Source of the DNA: Paraburkholderia kirstenboschensis
GTDB lineage: Bacteria > Pseudomonadota > Gammaproteobacteria > Burkholderiales > Burkholderiaceae
Assembly (NCBI RefSeq): GCF_904848585.1
Contig: NZ_CAJHCR010000017.1
Coordinates: forward strand, 101,526 to 165,525
Length of the DNA: 64,000 nt
Direction: 5' to 3'
The translations under genes were made by a program, and so were the position numbers. The notes beneath the pieces are model-generated. The model had not been told where the DNA came from, made no database searches, and saw only the letters and a list, made by a program, of their open reading frames with translations. Shown piece after piece: positions 8,364-17,470 of the stretch (the stretch's first letter is position 1; the number at the start of each line of letters is the position of its first letter).

Positions 8364-9518
8364 ATGACGCCAAATGACCAAAGGCCTGACAGTGCCCTTG
8401 ATGTTGCCCTTACTGACACTCTCTTAAAACAGGCGGTGCTTACCACGTTTAAGACCGTTGACTTATGCTCACAAATCGTGTCGCCTCGTATTGAACATGC
8501 ACATGAGTTGGCGAAGTGGGGACTGAAAATTGCTCGTCGCGATTACGATAAAAATCCGGAGCGATTGATGTTGCTAATTTCTCCGTCTAGTGTGGCGAAC
8601 GCTCTTGCTGTTTGGGGATCCTCGAAAAGCGACTGGATTGTTTTGAGTGATGGGCTTTTACTCGCCCTGCAGTCAAAGGCAAATCAGGTAGCGGAAAAGC
8701 TCGCGTCCGAGCAGTCATGGATACTCGAGACAGAATTGCTCAGGAGCATCCAGAAGGTTGATACGCTAACCGGGCTCGATACACCCGTGGCGTCATTTTT
8801 GTATTTTGCGGCGGTTTCGTTCTTCGTCGGACACGAGGCTGGGCATCACGTTCTCGGTCACGACGGATACTTTCGAAATGGTGCACATGCAGAGGTATCC
8901 GATCAGAATTCAACTCCGAATGTTGATTCGAAATTGACTAAACAGGCTCTCGAATTTCAGGCGGATCGTTACGGGGTGATGGTCGCACGGGTTGCGATGA
9001 TTGGATGGCTGTCTCGACATTGGGACGTGCGAGAGTATTCAGCCCAGGAACGAGCTTCCTATCAGTGGATTATTGCTTTCGTAATGAGCGTTGGTGCACT
9101 CATGGCGCTTTCGGTAATCAAGCCGCGTCGTATTGATTGGGAGGCGGCCTATGGGAGGGAGCATCCGCCCGGCGTGCTGAGGATGATCCAGCTTCTGAAT
9201 GCTTTGACGGAGTCAATCAAAGAAAACTTTGGGTTGCTCGGAGATAAGGAGCTGGAAACGATTCGTCTCGAGGCCATCGATCTCGTCGCCGAGACCACGC
9301 TCGTCCCAGGGTCGCCGGATCATATCCTTTTCCGAGACCGCCTCGCTCGAGAAGGAAGGCGCGCCGCATTACGTGCTATCGGATTGCTTCAAGCGATCCA
9401 TGACCCGAACGCTGCCTCCTACATACAGAAGATTGCCAACGCCTTTCATGAGGTGACCCCTTTGCTCAACCCGAGAAGCAGAAGATTCATTGAAGACTTG
9501 GGCGTGGCACCGCAATGA
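8364..9518 (+). CDS. M48-like HExxH metallopeptidase
   Basis: A 384-residue protein with a zinc-protease signature: HEAGH at 157-161 inside a hydrophobic helix (ASFLYFAAVSFFVGHEAGHH). The third ligand is in the glutamate helix ALEFQADRYG (E197, D201), the usual M48-type arrangement. A second hydrophobic stretch (about 228-245) could be a membrane helix. It lies in an AT-richer pair with the gene at 7788. Membrane or membrane-associated proteolysis is the likely activity; the substrate is unknown. The ribosome site is weak, consistent with coupling to the upstream gene or with a misplaced start. Confidence 0.75.
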   Translation: MTPNDQRPDSALDVALTDTLLKQAVLTTFKTVDLCSQIVSPRIEHAHELAKWGLKIARRDYDKNPERLMLLISPSSVANALAVWGSSKSDWIVLSDGLLLALQSKANQVAEKLASEQSWILETELLRSIQKVDTLTGLDTPVASFLYFAAVSFFVGHEAGHHVLGHDGYFRNGAHAEVSDQNSTPNVDSKLTKQALEFQADRYGVMVARVAMIGWLSRHWDVREYSAQERASYQWIIAFVMSVGALMALSVIKPRRIDWEAAYGREHPPGVLRMIQLLNALTESIKENFGLLGDKELETIRLEAIDLVAETTLVPGSPDHILFRDRLAREGRRAALRAIGLLQAIHDPNAASYIQKIANAFHEVTPLLNPRSRRFIEDLGVAPQ

Positions 9519-9834
9519 CTGCAGAGGCGAAACACCTTGGTTGCTCGACAATCAACATGTATTCGGCTGGTAATGAAAAACAATACCAGCCGATCAAGCT
9601 GCTGACCCGTTCGAACGCGCTTGCCTAAATACGGGGGCTGGCCCGGGACGCAGTGGTTGCGCCGGCAAGGGCGACGCCATTGACGATGTCTTGCATTGGT
9701 GAGTGTCCGTAACAACCCACGTGCCTTGCGAACGTGACTGTCCGTTCAACTGCGATCAGCGGACATTTGCGACCCGAAGCTCGAATGTAGCTGACGGGTC
9801 GACGCCGCGAGTTCACAAATGAGTTCGTCGCCGT
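9519..9834. other. Intergenic stretch, no gene supported
   Basis: About 315 bases between convergent genes. No convincing coding frame, terminator or repeat was found. Confidence 0.45.
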
Positions 9835-10140
9835 TCATGCAAGCGCGTCGGGTGCCGGAAAATCCTGGTAACCCGCGTCCATCGGGTAGGCGCTGTAGTC
9901 AGGACAGGCGGTATGGACTATCCGACGGTCTTGCGGATGAAAGCCGGTTGTCCTCCTGCCCATTTTCGCTTCGCAAGTAATCAGTCGGCTAGTGCCCATC
10001 ATCTCGCCCAAGTATGTGCCGTCCGCGGCGAACACCTCGTCCCCCAGGAAGCGCCCAACGTTACGGCCATCGCGCGCCCACAGGTCGTCCCCGTCCCGAT
10101 AGCCGAAGCTCTTGCCACCCCAAGTCCATAGCCAGTCCAC
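9835..10140 (-). CDS. 4-fold beta flower domain protein
   Basis: A 101-residue protein built of short repeats, each a tryptophan/aromatic strand followed by G-x-x-x-G: WTWGGKSFGYRDG, LWARDGRNVGRFLG, VFAADGTYLGEM. This is the pattern of the 4-fold beta flower family, small repeat proteins without known catalytic activity. I start it at GTG 10140 because a GGGAGGGA site lies immediately upstream; the ATG at 10206 would add an unrelated stretch. The upstream gene is on the same strand 43 bases away, so they may share a transcript. Confidence 0.65.
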   Translation of the reverse strand: MDWLWTWGGKSFGYRDGDDLWARDGRNVGRFLGDEVFAADGTYLGEMMGTSRLITCEAKMGRRTTGFHPQDRRIVHTACPDYSAYPMDAGYQDFPAPDALA

Positions 10141-10183
10141 TTTCCCTCCCCCGTTGTTCGAGCCCGCAGCCGCAGAACGAATC

Positions 10184-10717
10184 TCACCGCGATGGCTCCT
10201 GCGCACGCGCGTCGTCGAGCCACTCGAGCAGCGACGGCCGAAAAGTGAAAGCAGGGCGCATTATCCAAGCTGCAACGTTCTCCCTCAATTGCGGCAGAAG
10301 GTCCTCAGGCTCGAACGGATCCACGACGCGCCCCGGCTCGTCCGTAGAGAGGTGCGCACCGTTCAACCTAACGCCGTCCCAGTACAGCACGCTATCCCCG
10401 GTAATGTCGGCAGTGGTTCCTGGTGGTCGGTCGCGAAGGAGCATGGAAATGTTTGCGCAGGCCCTTTCCAATTCGGCGCCGAGCGGAGCACGCTTGTATT
10501 CGCGACGGCTCAATCCTGCGGTCACATATGCCAGTCTGACGAACGCAAAGGCCCGTGGACCAAGTTCCTGCTCAGCGCAGCCCGTATAGGCGCAGTACCC
10601 CAGAACGAGGGTGCTATGGACATGCCTAGAACGCCCTGATTTGACGGAAAAAACGTTGGCCACCGGATGTCCATAGGAAATGGGCGGGAAGGGCAAGATA
10701 CGCGCGTTCATGTCCAT
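10184..10717 (-). CDS. Hypothetical protein, paralogue of the gene at 1616
   Basis: Up to 177 residues, no known domain. Its second half (ISMLLRDRPPGTTADITGD, then VLYWDG) lines up with MLRDMPRGVTAELSD...VAYWNG of the 1616 gene product, and both end in a WI/LxRPxF segment. The first 70 residues have no counterpart there, so the true start may lie further in. It probably shares a transcript with the beta-flower gene downstream. Function unknown. Confidence 0.55.
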   Translation of the reverse strand: MDMNARILPFPPISYGHPVANVFSVKSGRSRHVHSTLVLGYCAYTGCAEQELGPRAFAFVRLAYVTAGLSRREYKRAPLGAELERACANISMLLRDRPPGTTADITGDSVLYWDGVRLNGAHLSTDEPGRVVDPFEPEDLLPQLRENVAAWIMRPAFTFRPSLLEWLDDARAQEPSR

Positions 10718-10942
10718 GGTGTCACGTGGCTCGCTGCCAGCTCCTGCCCGGCGTCAGCCGATGCAGTGTTCACGTGTCCGCCGCCAGCCATTGGCCGGAT
10801 TCGGGGGATCAAATTGCCAGTGGTATTGCCTCAACGCGGCCATTAGCCGCCGCTTAGTGTGGCGCCCAATAAGACGCTCTGACGTCCGGTGCCCTCACAA
10901 AACCGCCGTTCCAGCGTTACCCATGATTTGAGCAGGAGATTT

Positions 10943-12967
10943 CTAACGTCGTAGCCCCGTGCGCTTGGAGGCGTCAGACAAGTTCGTGGCCGCCTTTGAC
11001 AGTAGAATGTTGATCGCGCTTTCGACGTCGCGTGTTCCTCTTGATTCCAGGAAAGTGGTGAACGAGATGGCCAACGAAAGATACCGGTGGCCATCGAACC
11101 ACATTGTTGCCTCCTCGCAAAAGCGCTGGAGCGTCCTTGCGATGTCGTCCGACGACACGTCTGGCAGTTCCCGGCAAATCGAGGCGTGTGAGCGCGCCGT
11201 GTCGCACAGTAGGAAGACCTTGGACTGCAGCGCATCGAGCTCCTTAACTCGACTTACATTGAGCATGGATCGCGCGTCAAACAATAGGACACGGCCGCCC
11301 AGTTCGAGGTATGTGAAGGAGCACGTCGAGTGGCAGGCTCTCCAATTTTGGATTGCGCCCAGGAGATCGCGCGTGTACGCTTCAATCGCCTTCTCATCGA
11401 TTGCGCTGTCCGCCTGAAAGAAATAGGACAGGTTAAACACTGCCTGTTGCGACTGCCGTTCGTAGACGTCGAAGTAGGCCGGATACGGCCGGAGATTGAA
11501 GAACCCCAACTGGGAGGCTTGGGTGAAGTTTGGACTGAATCGGTCCAGCCTGATCTCAGAGCCTCTGGCCGGCGGCTGCAGGTGGCATAGCAGCGGGATG
11601 AGGGAGGCCATCGAGCGATATTCATCCGGATCCTCTCGTGGGAATCCCCACAAAAGATTCCAATCAACCTTGACCCCGAACTCGGCGCACCACTTCAGAA
11701 GCTGAATGTTCTGGACCGCGCTGACCCCTTTCTTCATGATTCGAAGCACTTGGTCGCTGAGGCTCTCGATTCCTGGCTGAACGTGCCTTACGCCAGCGTC
11801 TTTGAGCGCCTTCAGCTGAGGCTTGCTCACATTGCTCTTGATTTCGTAGAACAAATCAAGACTGCTCCCAAGCTGCGCGAGATGCGGCAGCAACAGGTCG
11901 AAATACTTATAGTCCATGATGTTGTCCACGAAGGAGATCTTCGCTTCGGGATACTTTGCCGCAATTGAGACTATCTCCTGCAGGGCGTCAGCAGGTCGTC
12001 TGCTCCGGAATGTCATGGTGGCACCGTTAAGGCCGCAAAAGGTGCAATGATTTTTCATTCCCCACCAACAGCCCCTGGACGTCTCTAATGGCAACTGGAC
12101 CATAGTCGTATGCCTGTCGCCCCACAAGCGGCGAAGATCGCCAAAGTAGTCATCGAAAGACGGCGTTGGGTAGTCGTTGAGGTCAGCCACCATCTTCGTC
12201 TGCATGAACGAGCCGCCTCCGGGCACCGGCTCAATGTAGGGGCGTACACGCGGGCTCTGGTGAGGATCTTCGCCGGCCAGCAGACACTGCACGAGCGGGA
12301 CGATGAGCAGATCTGCTTCGCCTGAGACAATGAGATCGACGAACGGGAAGCACCGCGCCAACTCCCGGCCCATAGAACCCTCGCAGTTCGCCCCGCCCAA
12401 GATGATCTTGACCGAGGCGTCCAATTGTCTAAGCCTTGCGGCAACCGCCAAGCTCGCCATGTTCTGTTGAAAGACAGAGGTTAAGCCGACGACCTTGGGC
12501 GCATATTTCAAGATCTCGCGCGCAGCGTGATCAACAAAGTCCTTGGCAGAATCGGCTAGCCAAAGGATCCGCTCCAGTAGTTGCGTTCCTCTTGTTTCGC
12601 CGTATCCGGCGGCCGATGCATCGTTGGCCTTGACCAACTCGAACTCAGGGCCCCCAAATGTACGTGCGAGGTATCTCTTCTGTTGTGCCAAGGTCTTGGG
12701 GGACAGCGCGTGGCTAAAAATCCACTCGCCAAGCAGGTCGGTTGTTCGAGGAAATCCTGCTGCGATCCTGATATATAGATCGCGTCCAACGATGGAGGCA
12801 TAGTCCAGCGCGAAGTGTCGACAGGTAGCACTGAACCCTGCTGCACCGAGCCGAGCTTGCAAAATTGCAAGTGCCAGAGACGGGCTGTGGAGAACGCCGA
12901 AGGGCAAACTAGCCAGCAAGATATCGCTGCACGGCTTTTCGCCCTCCTCGGTTGAAATGGCATTCAT
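10943..12967 (-). CDS. B12-binding radical SAM RiPP maturase (bacteriocin-maturation radical SAM protein 1 type)
   Basis: A 674-residue enzyme. Residues 1-230 form a cobalamin-binding Rossmann domain (GGANCEGSMG at 191-200). The radical SAM core has the iron-sulfur cysteines C300, C308 and C311 in the unusual CX7CX2C spacing (RGCWWGMKNHCTFCGLNG). That spacing and the ETSRGCWWG...HCTFCGLNG motif identify the family of RiPP maturation radical SAM C-methyltransferases, which methylate unactivated carbons of precursor peptides. The C-terminal 200 residues match the accessory region of that family. The ATG overlaps the stop of the upstream dioxygenase gene by four bases (ATGA), so the two are translationally coupled. 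The actual substrate is inferred from context. Confidence 0.88.
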   Translation of the reverse strand: MNAISTEEGEKPCSDILLASLPFGVLHSPSLALAILQARLGAAGFSATCRHFALDYASIVGRDLYIRIAAGFPRTTDLLGEWIFSHALSPKTLAQQKRYLARTFGGPEFELVKANDASAAGYGETRGTQLLERILWLADSAKDFVDHAAREILKYAPKVVGLTSVFQQNMASLAVAARLRQLDASVKIILGGANCEGSMGRELARCFPFVDLIVSGEADLLIVPLVQCLLAGEDPHQSPRVRPYIEPVPGGGSFMQTKMVADLNDYPTPSFDDYFGDLRRLWGDRHTTMVQLPLETSRGCWWGMKNHCTFCGLNGATMTFRSRRPADALQEIVSIAAKYPEAKISFVDNIMDYKYFDLLLPHLAQLGSSLDLFYEIKSNVSKPQLKALKDAGVRHVQPGIESLSDQVLRIMKKGVSAVQNIQLLKWCAEFGVKVDWNLLWGFPREDPDEYRSMASLIPLLCHLQPPARGSEIRLDRFSPNFTQASQLGFFNLRPYPAYFDVYERQSQQAVFNLSYFFQADSAIDEKAIEAYTRDLLGAIQNWRACHSTCSFTYLELGGRVLLFDARSMLNVSRVKELDALQSKVFLLCDTARSHASICRELPDVSSDDIARTLQRFCEEATMWFDGHRYLSLAISFTTFLESRGTRDVESAINILLSKAATNLSDASKRTGLRR

Positions 12968-14103
12968 AGCGTGTCATCGCGGGATAGTTTGACAACCGAC
13001 GCACAAGTCGTTTGCGCGGTGGATGATGGGCAGGAACTGTCTTCGTACCCGCCGGCTCTTCGCTCTGGCTGGCTGTCCGACTCTTGACCGAGTATCGACT
13101 GAGATCCATCGCCGCCGCTCGAAATGAGCTTCCGCAAATAGGCCAGGGGGGGCTGGTTATCGCACGCGCCAAGTCCAAACGCACTCATACCATAGCCAAG
13201 ATCACTCTGCAGTTCTGGTGGCATCGACAGAACCTCTGTACGAGGAATAGACAGGAATTGGTTGTACTGGGTCCGCAGCCAACCTCGGCAGTAGTTGAAA
13301 GTCAAGGTGCGCCGGCTTTCGTCCTTGGTGACATTTGCGCCGCCGCCGTGAAAGACAGCACCGTCCCACAACAACACCGACCCTGCAGGCATCTCGCACT
13401 GAATCACCTCCGCGGCCTCGGGGCGCCTCGACGCAGGCCAGCAACAGCTGCCTGGAACGACTTGCGTGGCACCATTAGCGATCGTGAAGTCGTCAAGGGC
13501 GATGGCGGCCGTGACTACAAGCGGCAGACGCGGCCGCGGAGGTTCAGGGTAAAAGCCGTCGTCACGATGCAGTCGTTGCGCGCTGCATCCCGGATCTGGC
13601 GACATTGCGACGGCTCCAGCGTTAAGAATGAAGTCGCGACCGAGAATGCCTTGGACTATCATGCGCAGCAGCGGGTGGACCGCCACTTCGTCCGCTGCGC
13701 GCGACTTGGCCAAGACATTATGGACATGGACCGTGAGACGTGGTCCCGAAGGGTCGTTCGCAACGAACATGCGTCGCGACGCGGCAAACTGTGACGCCAT
13801 AGCGTCGCGTACGCGTCCAATTTGCGCTTGGTCGAGCAGCCCCGGCACAATGGCATAGCCTTGGGAGTGCACCTGCGCAATGGTCGCCTTGACCAGTTCC
13901 AGTACCTTGAGTACCTGTGCATGAGTGCGTTCGTCTTCCGGTGCGACAGCTGCCGCAGCAGTCTCCAGCAACCCCAGCCTGCGTTGATACTCCCTATCGC
14001 GTTCAGCCAACCGTTCGTCGAGCTCTCTCGCGTATAGCTGCGCGTGCAGCGTCCGCACCTCTGCGCGAAGTCGTTTTAATTCAAGGAGCTCTTCTTCGTC
14101 CAT
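12964..14103 (-). CDS. Phytanoyl-CoA dioxygenase (PhyH) family hydroxylase with coiled-coil N-terminus
   Basis: A 379-residue Fe(II)/2-oxoglutarate oxygenase. Residues 1-80 are a charged predicted coiled coil (ELLELKRLRAEVRTLHAQLY). The double-stranded beta-helix then shows the iron triad H179-x-D181 (RLHRDDGFYP) and H252 (FHGGGAN), with the 2-oxoglutarate arginine in DESRRTLTF (264/265). The C-terminal 60 residues are Ser/Gln-rich and unstructured. The ATG at 14103 is chosen over 14352, since the longer reading adds a compositionally unlike segment crossing the promoter region. It is coupled to the radical SAM gene, so hydroxylation of the same substrate is a fair inference. Confidence 0.85.
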   Translation of the reverse strand: MDEEELLELKRLRAEVRTLHAQLYARELDERLAERDREYQRRLGLLETAAAAVAPEDERTHAQVLKVLELVKATIAQVHSQGYAIVPGLLDQAQIGRVRDAMASQFAASRRMFVANDPSGPRLTVHVHNVLAKSRAADEVAVHPLLRMIVQGILGRDFILNAGAVAMSPDPGCSAQRLHRDDGFYPEPPRPRLPLVVTAAIALDDFTIANGATQVVPGSCCWPASRRPEAAEVIQCEMPAGSVLLWDGAVFHGGGANVTKDESRRTLTFNYCRGWLRTQYNQFLSIPRTEVLSMPPELQSDLGYGMSAFGLGACDNQPPLAYLRKLISSGGDGSQSILGQESDSQPERRAGGYEDSSCPSSTAQTTCASVVKLSRDDTL

Positions 14104-14274
14104 TGAGTAAGCCCTTGGGCGGTTCTTCGCCACGGATGAAGTGCCGCATGCGCAACTTCGATTGAACGCGGGTGGAGTTCGTACGTCAACGCGCCCCTTG
14201 ACTGGAAAGATTCGCGGTGCCACGATTGGCCAGCATGCCGGCAAGATCAAGTCATCGTACCGCGAGGTACCAAA

Positions 14275-15063
14275 ATGATCGTTGTGTTCGACGGTTTTTG
14301 CAACTTCTGCAATGGCTGGACACGGTTTGTGTCGCGGCACGATCGACTTCACCGGTTCCAGTTTGAGGCGGCCCAGTCCGACAAGGGTGCAGAATTACTG
14401 CAGTCGCTCGGCCTGTCGACCGATCGACTAGAGACAATCATCCTTGTCGACGGTCAACGGTCTTACCAGAAGTCAGACGCGGTGGTGCAGATCCTGAGGC
14501 ATCTTGGCTGGCTGCACCTATTCGCAATCGCCCTGACGCTCGTTCCCAAACGATTGCGGGATGCGGGTTACGACGCATTCGCGCGCAGGAGGTACAAGTG
14601 GTTCGGCAAGTCCGGCACGTGTTTCCTGCCCAATGCAAATTCGCGTGTCAGCTTCATGCAGTTTCCTAGAGTAGCCGCACGGTCGACCATGCGCCTGTCC
14701 GCCGAAGAGTTGGCTCGCTTAGAGGCGATGTTCGCTTCGGCACAGGTCCGAAGCGACCCCGCTGTCGCGTCGGCCACCGACCAATTACTCGATGCGATGC
14801 GGCGCGCCGCTCAAGAGAGGGAGGCTACGCGTCGGCTGCACCAGCAAGCGGACAAGCAAGCCGCGGTCGAGGCCGCCCCAACCCATGAGCCGGACGATTC
14901 CTCGCAGACAAACCGCGCAGCTGTGTATCCCCAGATGACGCCGCTAGGGGAAGTGAACTGGAACGTGCCGCGTTCGCTGGATGAACTCATCCTTATCAGG
15001 CGGGCGCTTCTGCGCAACGAAGTGCCAAGCCTACGAGCGCAGGCGTGTCCGTCATGGGATTGA
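14275..15063 (+). CDS. DCC family (DUF393) thiol-disulfide oxidoreductase-like protein
   Basis: A 262-residue protein. The first 125 residues are a DCC domain with the hallmark opening VVFDGFCNFCNGW (D6, C9, C12) in a thioredoxin-like fold. Residues 130-262 are a hydrophilic, helical extension not usual in this family. A GAGGT site precedes the ATG. It is divergent from the dioxygenase gene across 171 bases. Its end overlaps the next membrane-protein gene, giving a tightly coupled DCC/membrane/HTTM trio. DCC proteins are often encoded beside HTTM membrane proteins; the redox partner is unknown. Confidence 0.85.
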   Translation: MIVVFDGFCNFCNGWTRFVSRHDRLHRFQFEAAQSDKGAELLQSLGLSTDRLETIILVDGQRSYQKSDAVVQILRHLGWLHLFAIALTLVPKRLRDAGYDAFARRRYKWFGKSGTCFLPNANSRVSFMQFPRVAARSTMRLSAEELARLEAMFASAQVRSDPAVASATDQLLDAMRRAAQEREATRRLHQQADKQAAVEAAPTHEPDDSSQTNRAAVYPQMTPLGEVNWNVPRSLDELILIRRALLRNEVPSLRAQACPSWD

Positions 15064-15554
15064 TTGCCGTTGGTCTCGTACTGCTGTGGTTGGTTGCCAC
15101 GGTCCTGTATCAGTACGCGGCTTTTCAGGGCATCTTGGGGCCGTGGGATGTCTTCAAGCTCTTGCCGAGCTGGTGCTTCTTCGCCCCCCATCCGGCCACT
15201 CGCGACAGCCATCTCGTGCTTCGGGACCTGCTGCGCGACGGCACCGTGACTACTTGGATCCCGCTGTCTAATTTTCCATCCAGGAGACTTTTGCATGTTG
15301 TATGGCATCCGGCCAAGCGACCGAGAAAGGTCCTGCGCGACGCAGCTAAGATCATCAAGCTCACCAGAAGCCGCTCCGAATCCAAAGGTGTGGTCCAGTG
15401 TTCGTTGCCGTATCTAGTGATCCTACACTTCTGTATGAGACAATGTCCCTTAGACGACCATGTCGTCGCCCGTCAGTTCGCAATTGTCGAAACTTCTGGT
15501 CGTGACGCACGTAGGATATGGATTACCTTCATCTCGGAATTCCATCGTCCCTGA
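15054..15554 (+). CDS. Membrane-anchored accessory protein of the DCC/HTTM unit
   Basis: About 166 residues: one N-terminal transmembrane helix (LIAVGLVLLWLVATVLYQYA) followed by a soluble domain with WCFFAPHPATRDSHLVLRDLLRDGTVTTW. The FFAPxPxxxDxHLxxR pattern recurs in small proteins encoded next to DCC and HTTM genes. The reading starts inside the DCC gene (GTG 15045 or ATG 15054) and ends 36 bases inside the HTTM-like gene, so translation of the three is coupled. It probably docks its partners at the inner membrane. Confidence 0.7.
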   Translation: MGLIAVGLVLLWLVATVLYQYAAFQGILGPWDVFKLLPSWCFFAPHPATRDSHLVLRDLLRDGTVTTWIPLSNFPSRRLLHVVWHPAKRPRKVLRDAAKIIKLTRSRSESKGVVQCSLPYLVILHFCMRQCPLDDHVVARQFAIVETSGRDARRIWITFISEFHRP

Positions 15555-16384
15555 GTGCTCTCTACACTCACGACGTTGTTGGTAGCCTCAGCGCTACGAG
15601 GCGGCTGCTGGCCGTTTGGTGTTTGATGTCCACCCTCGAGTGGGTGAGGAATTTAGACTTATTCAAGCATGATGGATTGCTGTCGTGGCGCATCTTGTCC
15701 CTTCGCCCTGGATGGATTTTCCACGGCGACGGGGTTCGGTCGCTTTTCTGGGCGAGATCGACGACCGGAGTGCTGGCCATTAGGATGGTCGCCGCGGTGA
15801 CTTTGCTGGCCAGTAACGATCCGTGCTTGCTGTGCATCGCCCTAGTGGTGATTGTCGCGACGTCCTGGTTTCTCACCATCAGGACCTGGCTGGGCGAGGA
15901 TGGGTCGGACCAAATGGGCCAAATCGTGGCGATCGGTTCGCTGTTGATCTCCGCAGGGATCTTCTTCGACCAGTTGGCGTTATCGTTCGCCGGCACTCTA
16001 CTCATCGCCGGCCAACTGACCATCTCGTACTTCTTCGCCGGGTTCGCGAAGCTGCGGTCTCCCGAGTGGCGACGCGGGCAAGCATTGGTCGGTGTAATGG
16101 GAACGCACAGCTACGGGCATTCCTTTGGAGCGCGCATCTCCAGCGGCAGTGCCGCATTTGGTACCGCTTTTTGCTGGCTGGTAATTCTGGGTGAATCCAT
16201 GTTCCCGCTGGTGATCTTTGCGCCGCAGACGGCGTTGCTGATAGTTCTAGCCGCATTCCTATTGTTTCACCTCGCCAATGCTTTGTTCATGGGACTGAAC
16301 ACTTTTGTGTGGCCATTCTTGGCCGCGTATCCTTCGGTGATCGTGCTGAACAATCTCATAACCCATTCGATCGGCCTGAGGTAG
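15518..16384 (+). CDS. HTTM-like polytopic membrane protein
   Basis: A 288-residue membrane protein with about six to eight hydrophobic helices. The segments FLTIRTWLGEDGSDQMGQIVAIG and YFFAGFAKLRSPEWRRGQAL correspond to conserved parts of the HTTM family, which includes vitamin-K-dependent gamma-carboxylase. The lumenal beta domain of the carboxylase is absent. It is the last gene of the DCC unit, and its end overlaps convergently with the gene at 16356 by 29 bases. Whether it is an enzyme or a channel for its partners is unknown. Confidence 0.7.
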   Translation: MDYLHLGIPSSLSALYTHDVVGSLSATRRLLAVWCLMSTLEWVRNLDLFKHDGLLSWRILSLRPGWIFHGDGVRSLFWARSTTGVLAIRMVAAVTLLASNDPCLLCIALVVIVATSWFLTIRTWLGEDGSDQMGQIVAIGSLLISAGIFFDQLALSFAGTLLIAGQLTISYFFAGFAKLRSPEWRRGQALVGVMGTHSYGHSFGARISSGSAAFGTAFCWLVILGESMFPLVIFAPQTALLIVLAAFLLFHLANALFMGLNTFVWPFLAAYPSVIVLNNLITHSIGLR

Positions 16385-17396
16385 TGCCAAAGAGCGCCTC
16401 GACCTTCTCCAACAGCTCCAATTGAGTGGTTGAAGGCTGTGGTTGCTGGACCTGCCCATCGAGCATTTCCTTGGCCAACTCCTTGGCGGTATGCCAGCTC
16501 TTCGCCGAATTCCCTTGCTTCAGCGCCAACGCTCGCTGTCTGGCTAGCGCATCTATCAACGTCGCGAAGTCGGGATCCTGTCCGCACGGCGGCGAACGAT
16601 CCACGGTGCTCAGGTCGATATTCGGGAAGACAAGGCGCTCCGCAGCGCCCGCGAAGGCTGACCAGACCGCGCCGTACATGGTTGAGGGAGCTGCCCGTTC
16701 CTGGTCGCCATAGGGCGCGTGCGCGAGCATTGCCACACAAACACCTTTGGTGGGTCGAATGTATTTCCTGATCGCTGCATTGGCCACTGCTACCAAATCC
16801 TCGATGGGCGTAACGGATGTCAAGCTCATCGTATCGTCAAGCCTCAGCAACGCCGGGTCCAACACGCGCTGGCTGGCGGCTTCTGTTGCCGAGATCCGTT
16901 TCCGCAGATAGTCTCTGATAATCACTTGCAGTTCCGTACCGTCGCAGGACATCTTTGTCGCAAACTTCTCAGTACGTCGGGCGATGGATCCCCAGTCGCT
17001 CAGCGGGATCGACTCCCTCAGCGCGACTGGCGGGGCCACGGCAACGAGTTCGGCCATCGCATAGATTCCCGGCGCGTAACGCGAGGTTGGTTCCATTACG
17101 GCGTGCGAGACTCGCGTCCAAAGCTGCGCGGGGACACGATGTTGATCGAGCGTTTCCTCCCATCTCAAGCGGCTACAAACGCCCTTCGCTGCACGCACTA
17201 TTTCAATCAGGAACCAGGTCGCTAGGCTGAAGCAACGCGAGGGCACGTCGCCATGTTTCGTGGCGGGACCTAGCGCATCCAATGGAATCCGGCCGGGGTC
17301 AGACAGCCAATCCAGCTCTTGTCCGAGCAGCTCGGTTTGCTCTCTCAACAAAGCGCGCTTTGCGGCGATTGCAGCCCATTCGGGTGAGAGAGGCAT
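16356..17396 (-). CDS. Uncharacterised protein of the peptide-modification locus
   Basis: A 346-residue soluble protein I do not recognise. It opens MPLSPEWAAIAAKRALLREQ behind a strong GGAGGAAGGT site, which fixes the start at 17396; an upstream frame overlapping the methyltransferase gene has no such site. The body is mixed helical, with no obvious metal or nucleotide motif. It is the last gene of the right-hand leftward unit, 74 bases after the HExxH/methyltransferase gene, so its role is probably in the same pathway, perhaps recognition or immunity. Confidence 0.6.
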   Translation of the reverse strand: MPLSPEWAAIAAKRALLREQTELLGQELDWLSDPGRIPLDALGPATKHGDVPSRCFSLATWFLIEIVRAAKGVCSRLRWEETLDQHRVPAQLWTRVSHAVMEPTSRYAPGIYAMAELVAVAPPVALRESIPLSDWGSIARRTEKFATKMSCDGTELQVIIRDYLRKRISATEAASQRVLDPALLRLDDTMSLTSVTPIEDLVAVANAAIRKYIRPTKGVCVAMLAHAPYGDQERAAPSTMYGAVWSAFAGAAERLVFPNIDLSTVDRSPPCGQDPDFATLIDALARQRALALKQGNSAKSWHTAKELAKEMLDGQVQQPQPSTTQLELLEKVEALFGTTSGRSNGL

Positions 17397-17470
17397 GATC
17401 GTTACCTTCCTCCAGTACAAGCCGCATTGATCGAACCAGCGACAAATCAACCCACACCAAGGACTGAGTT

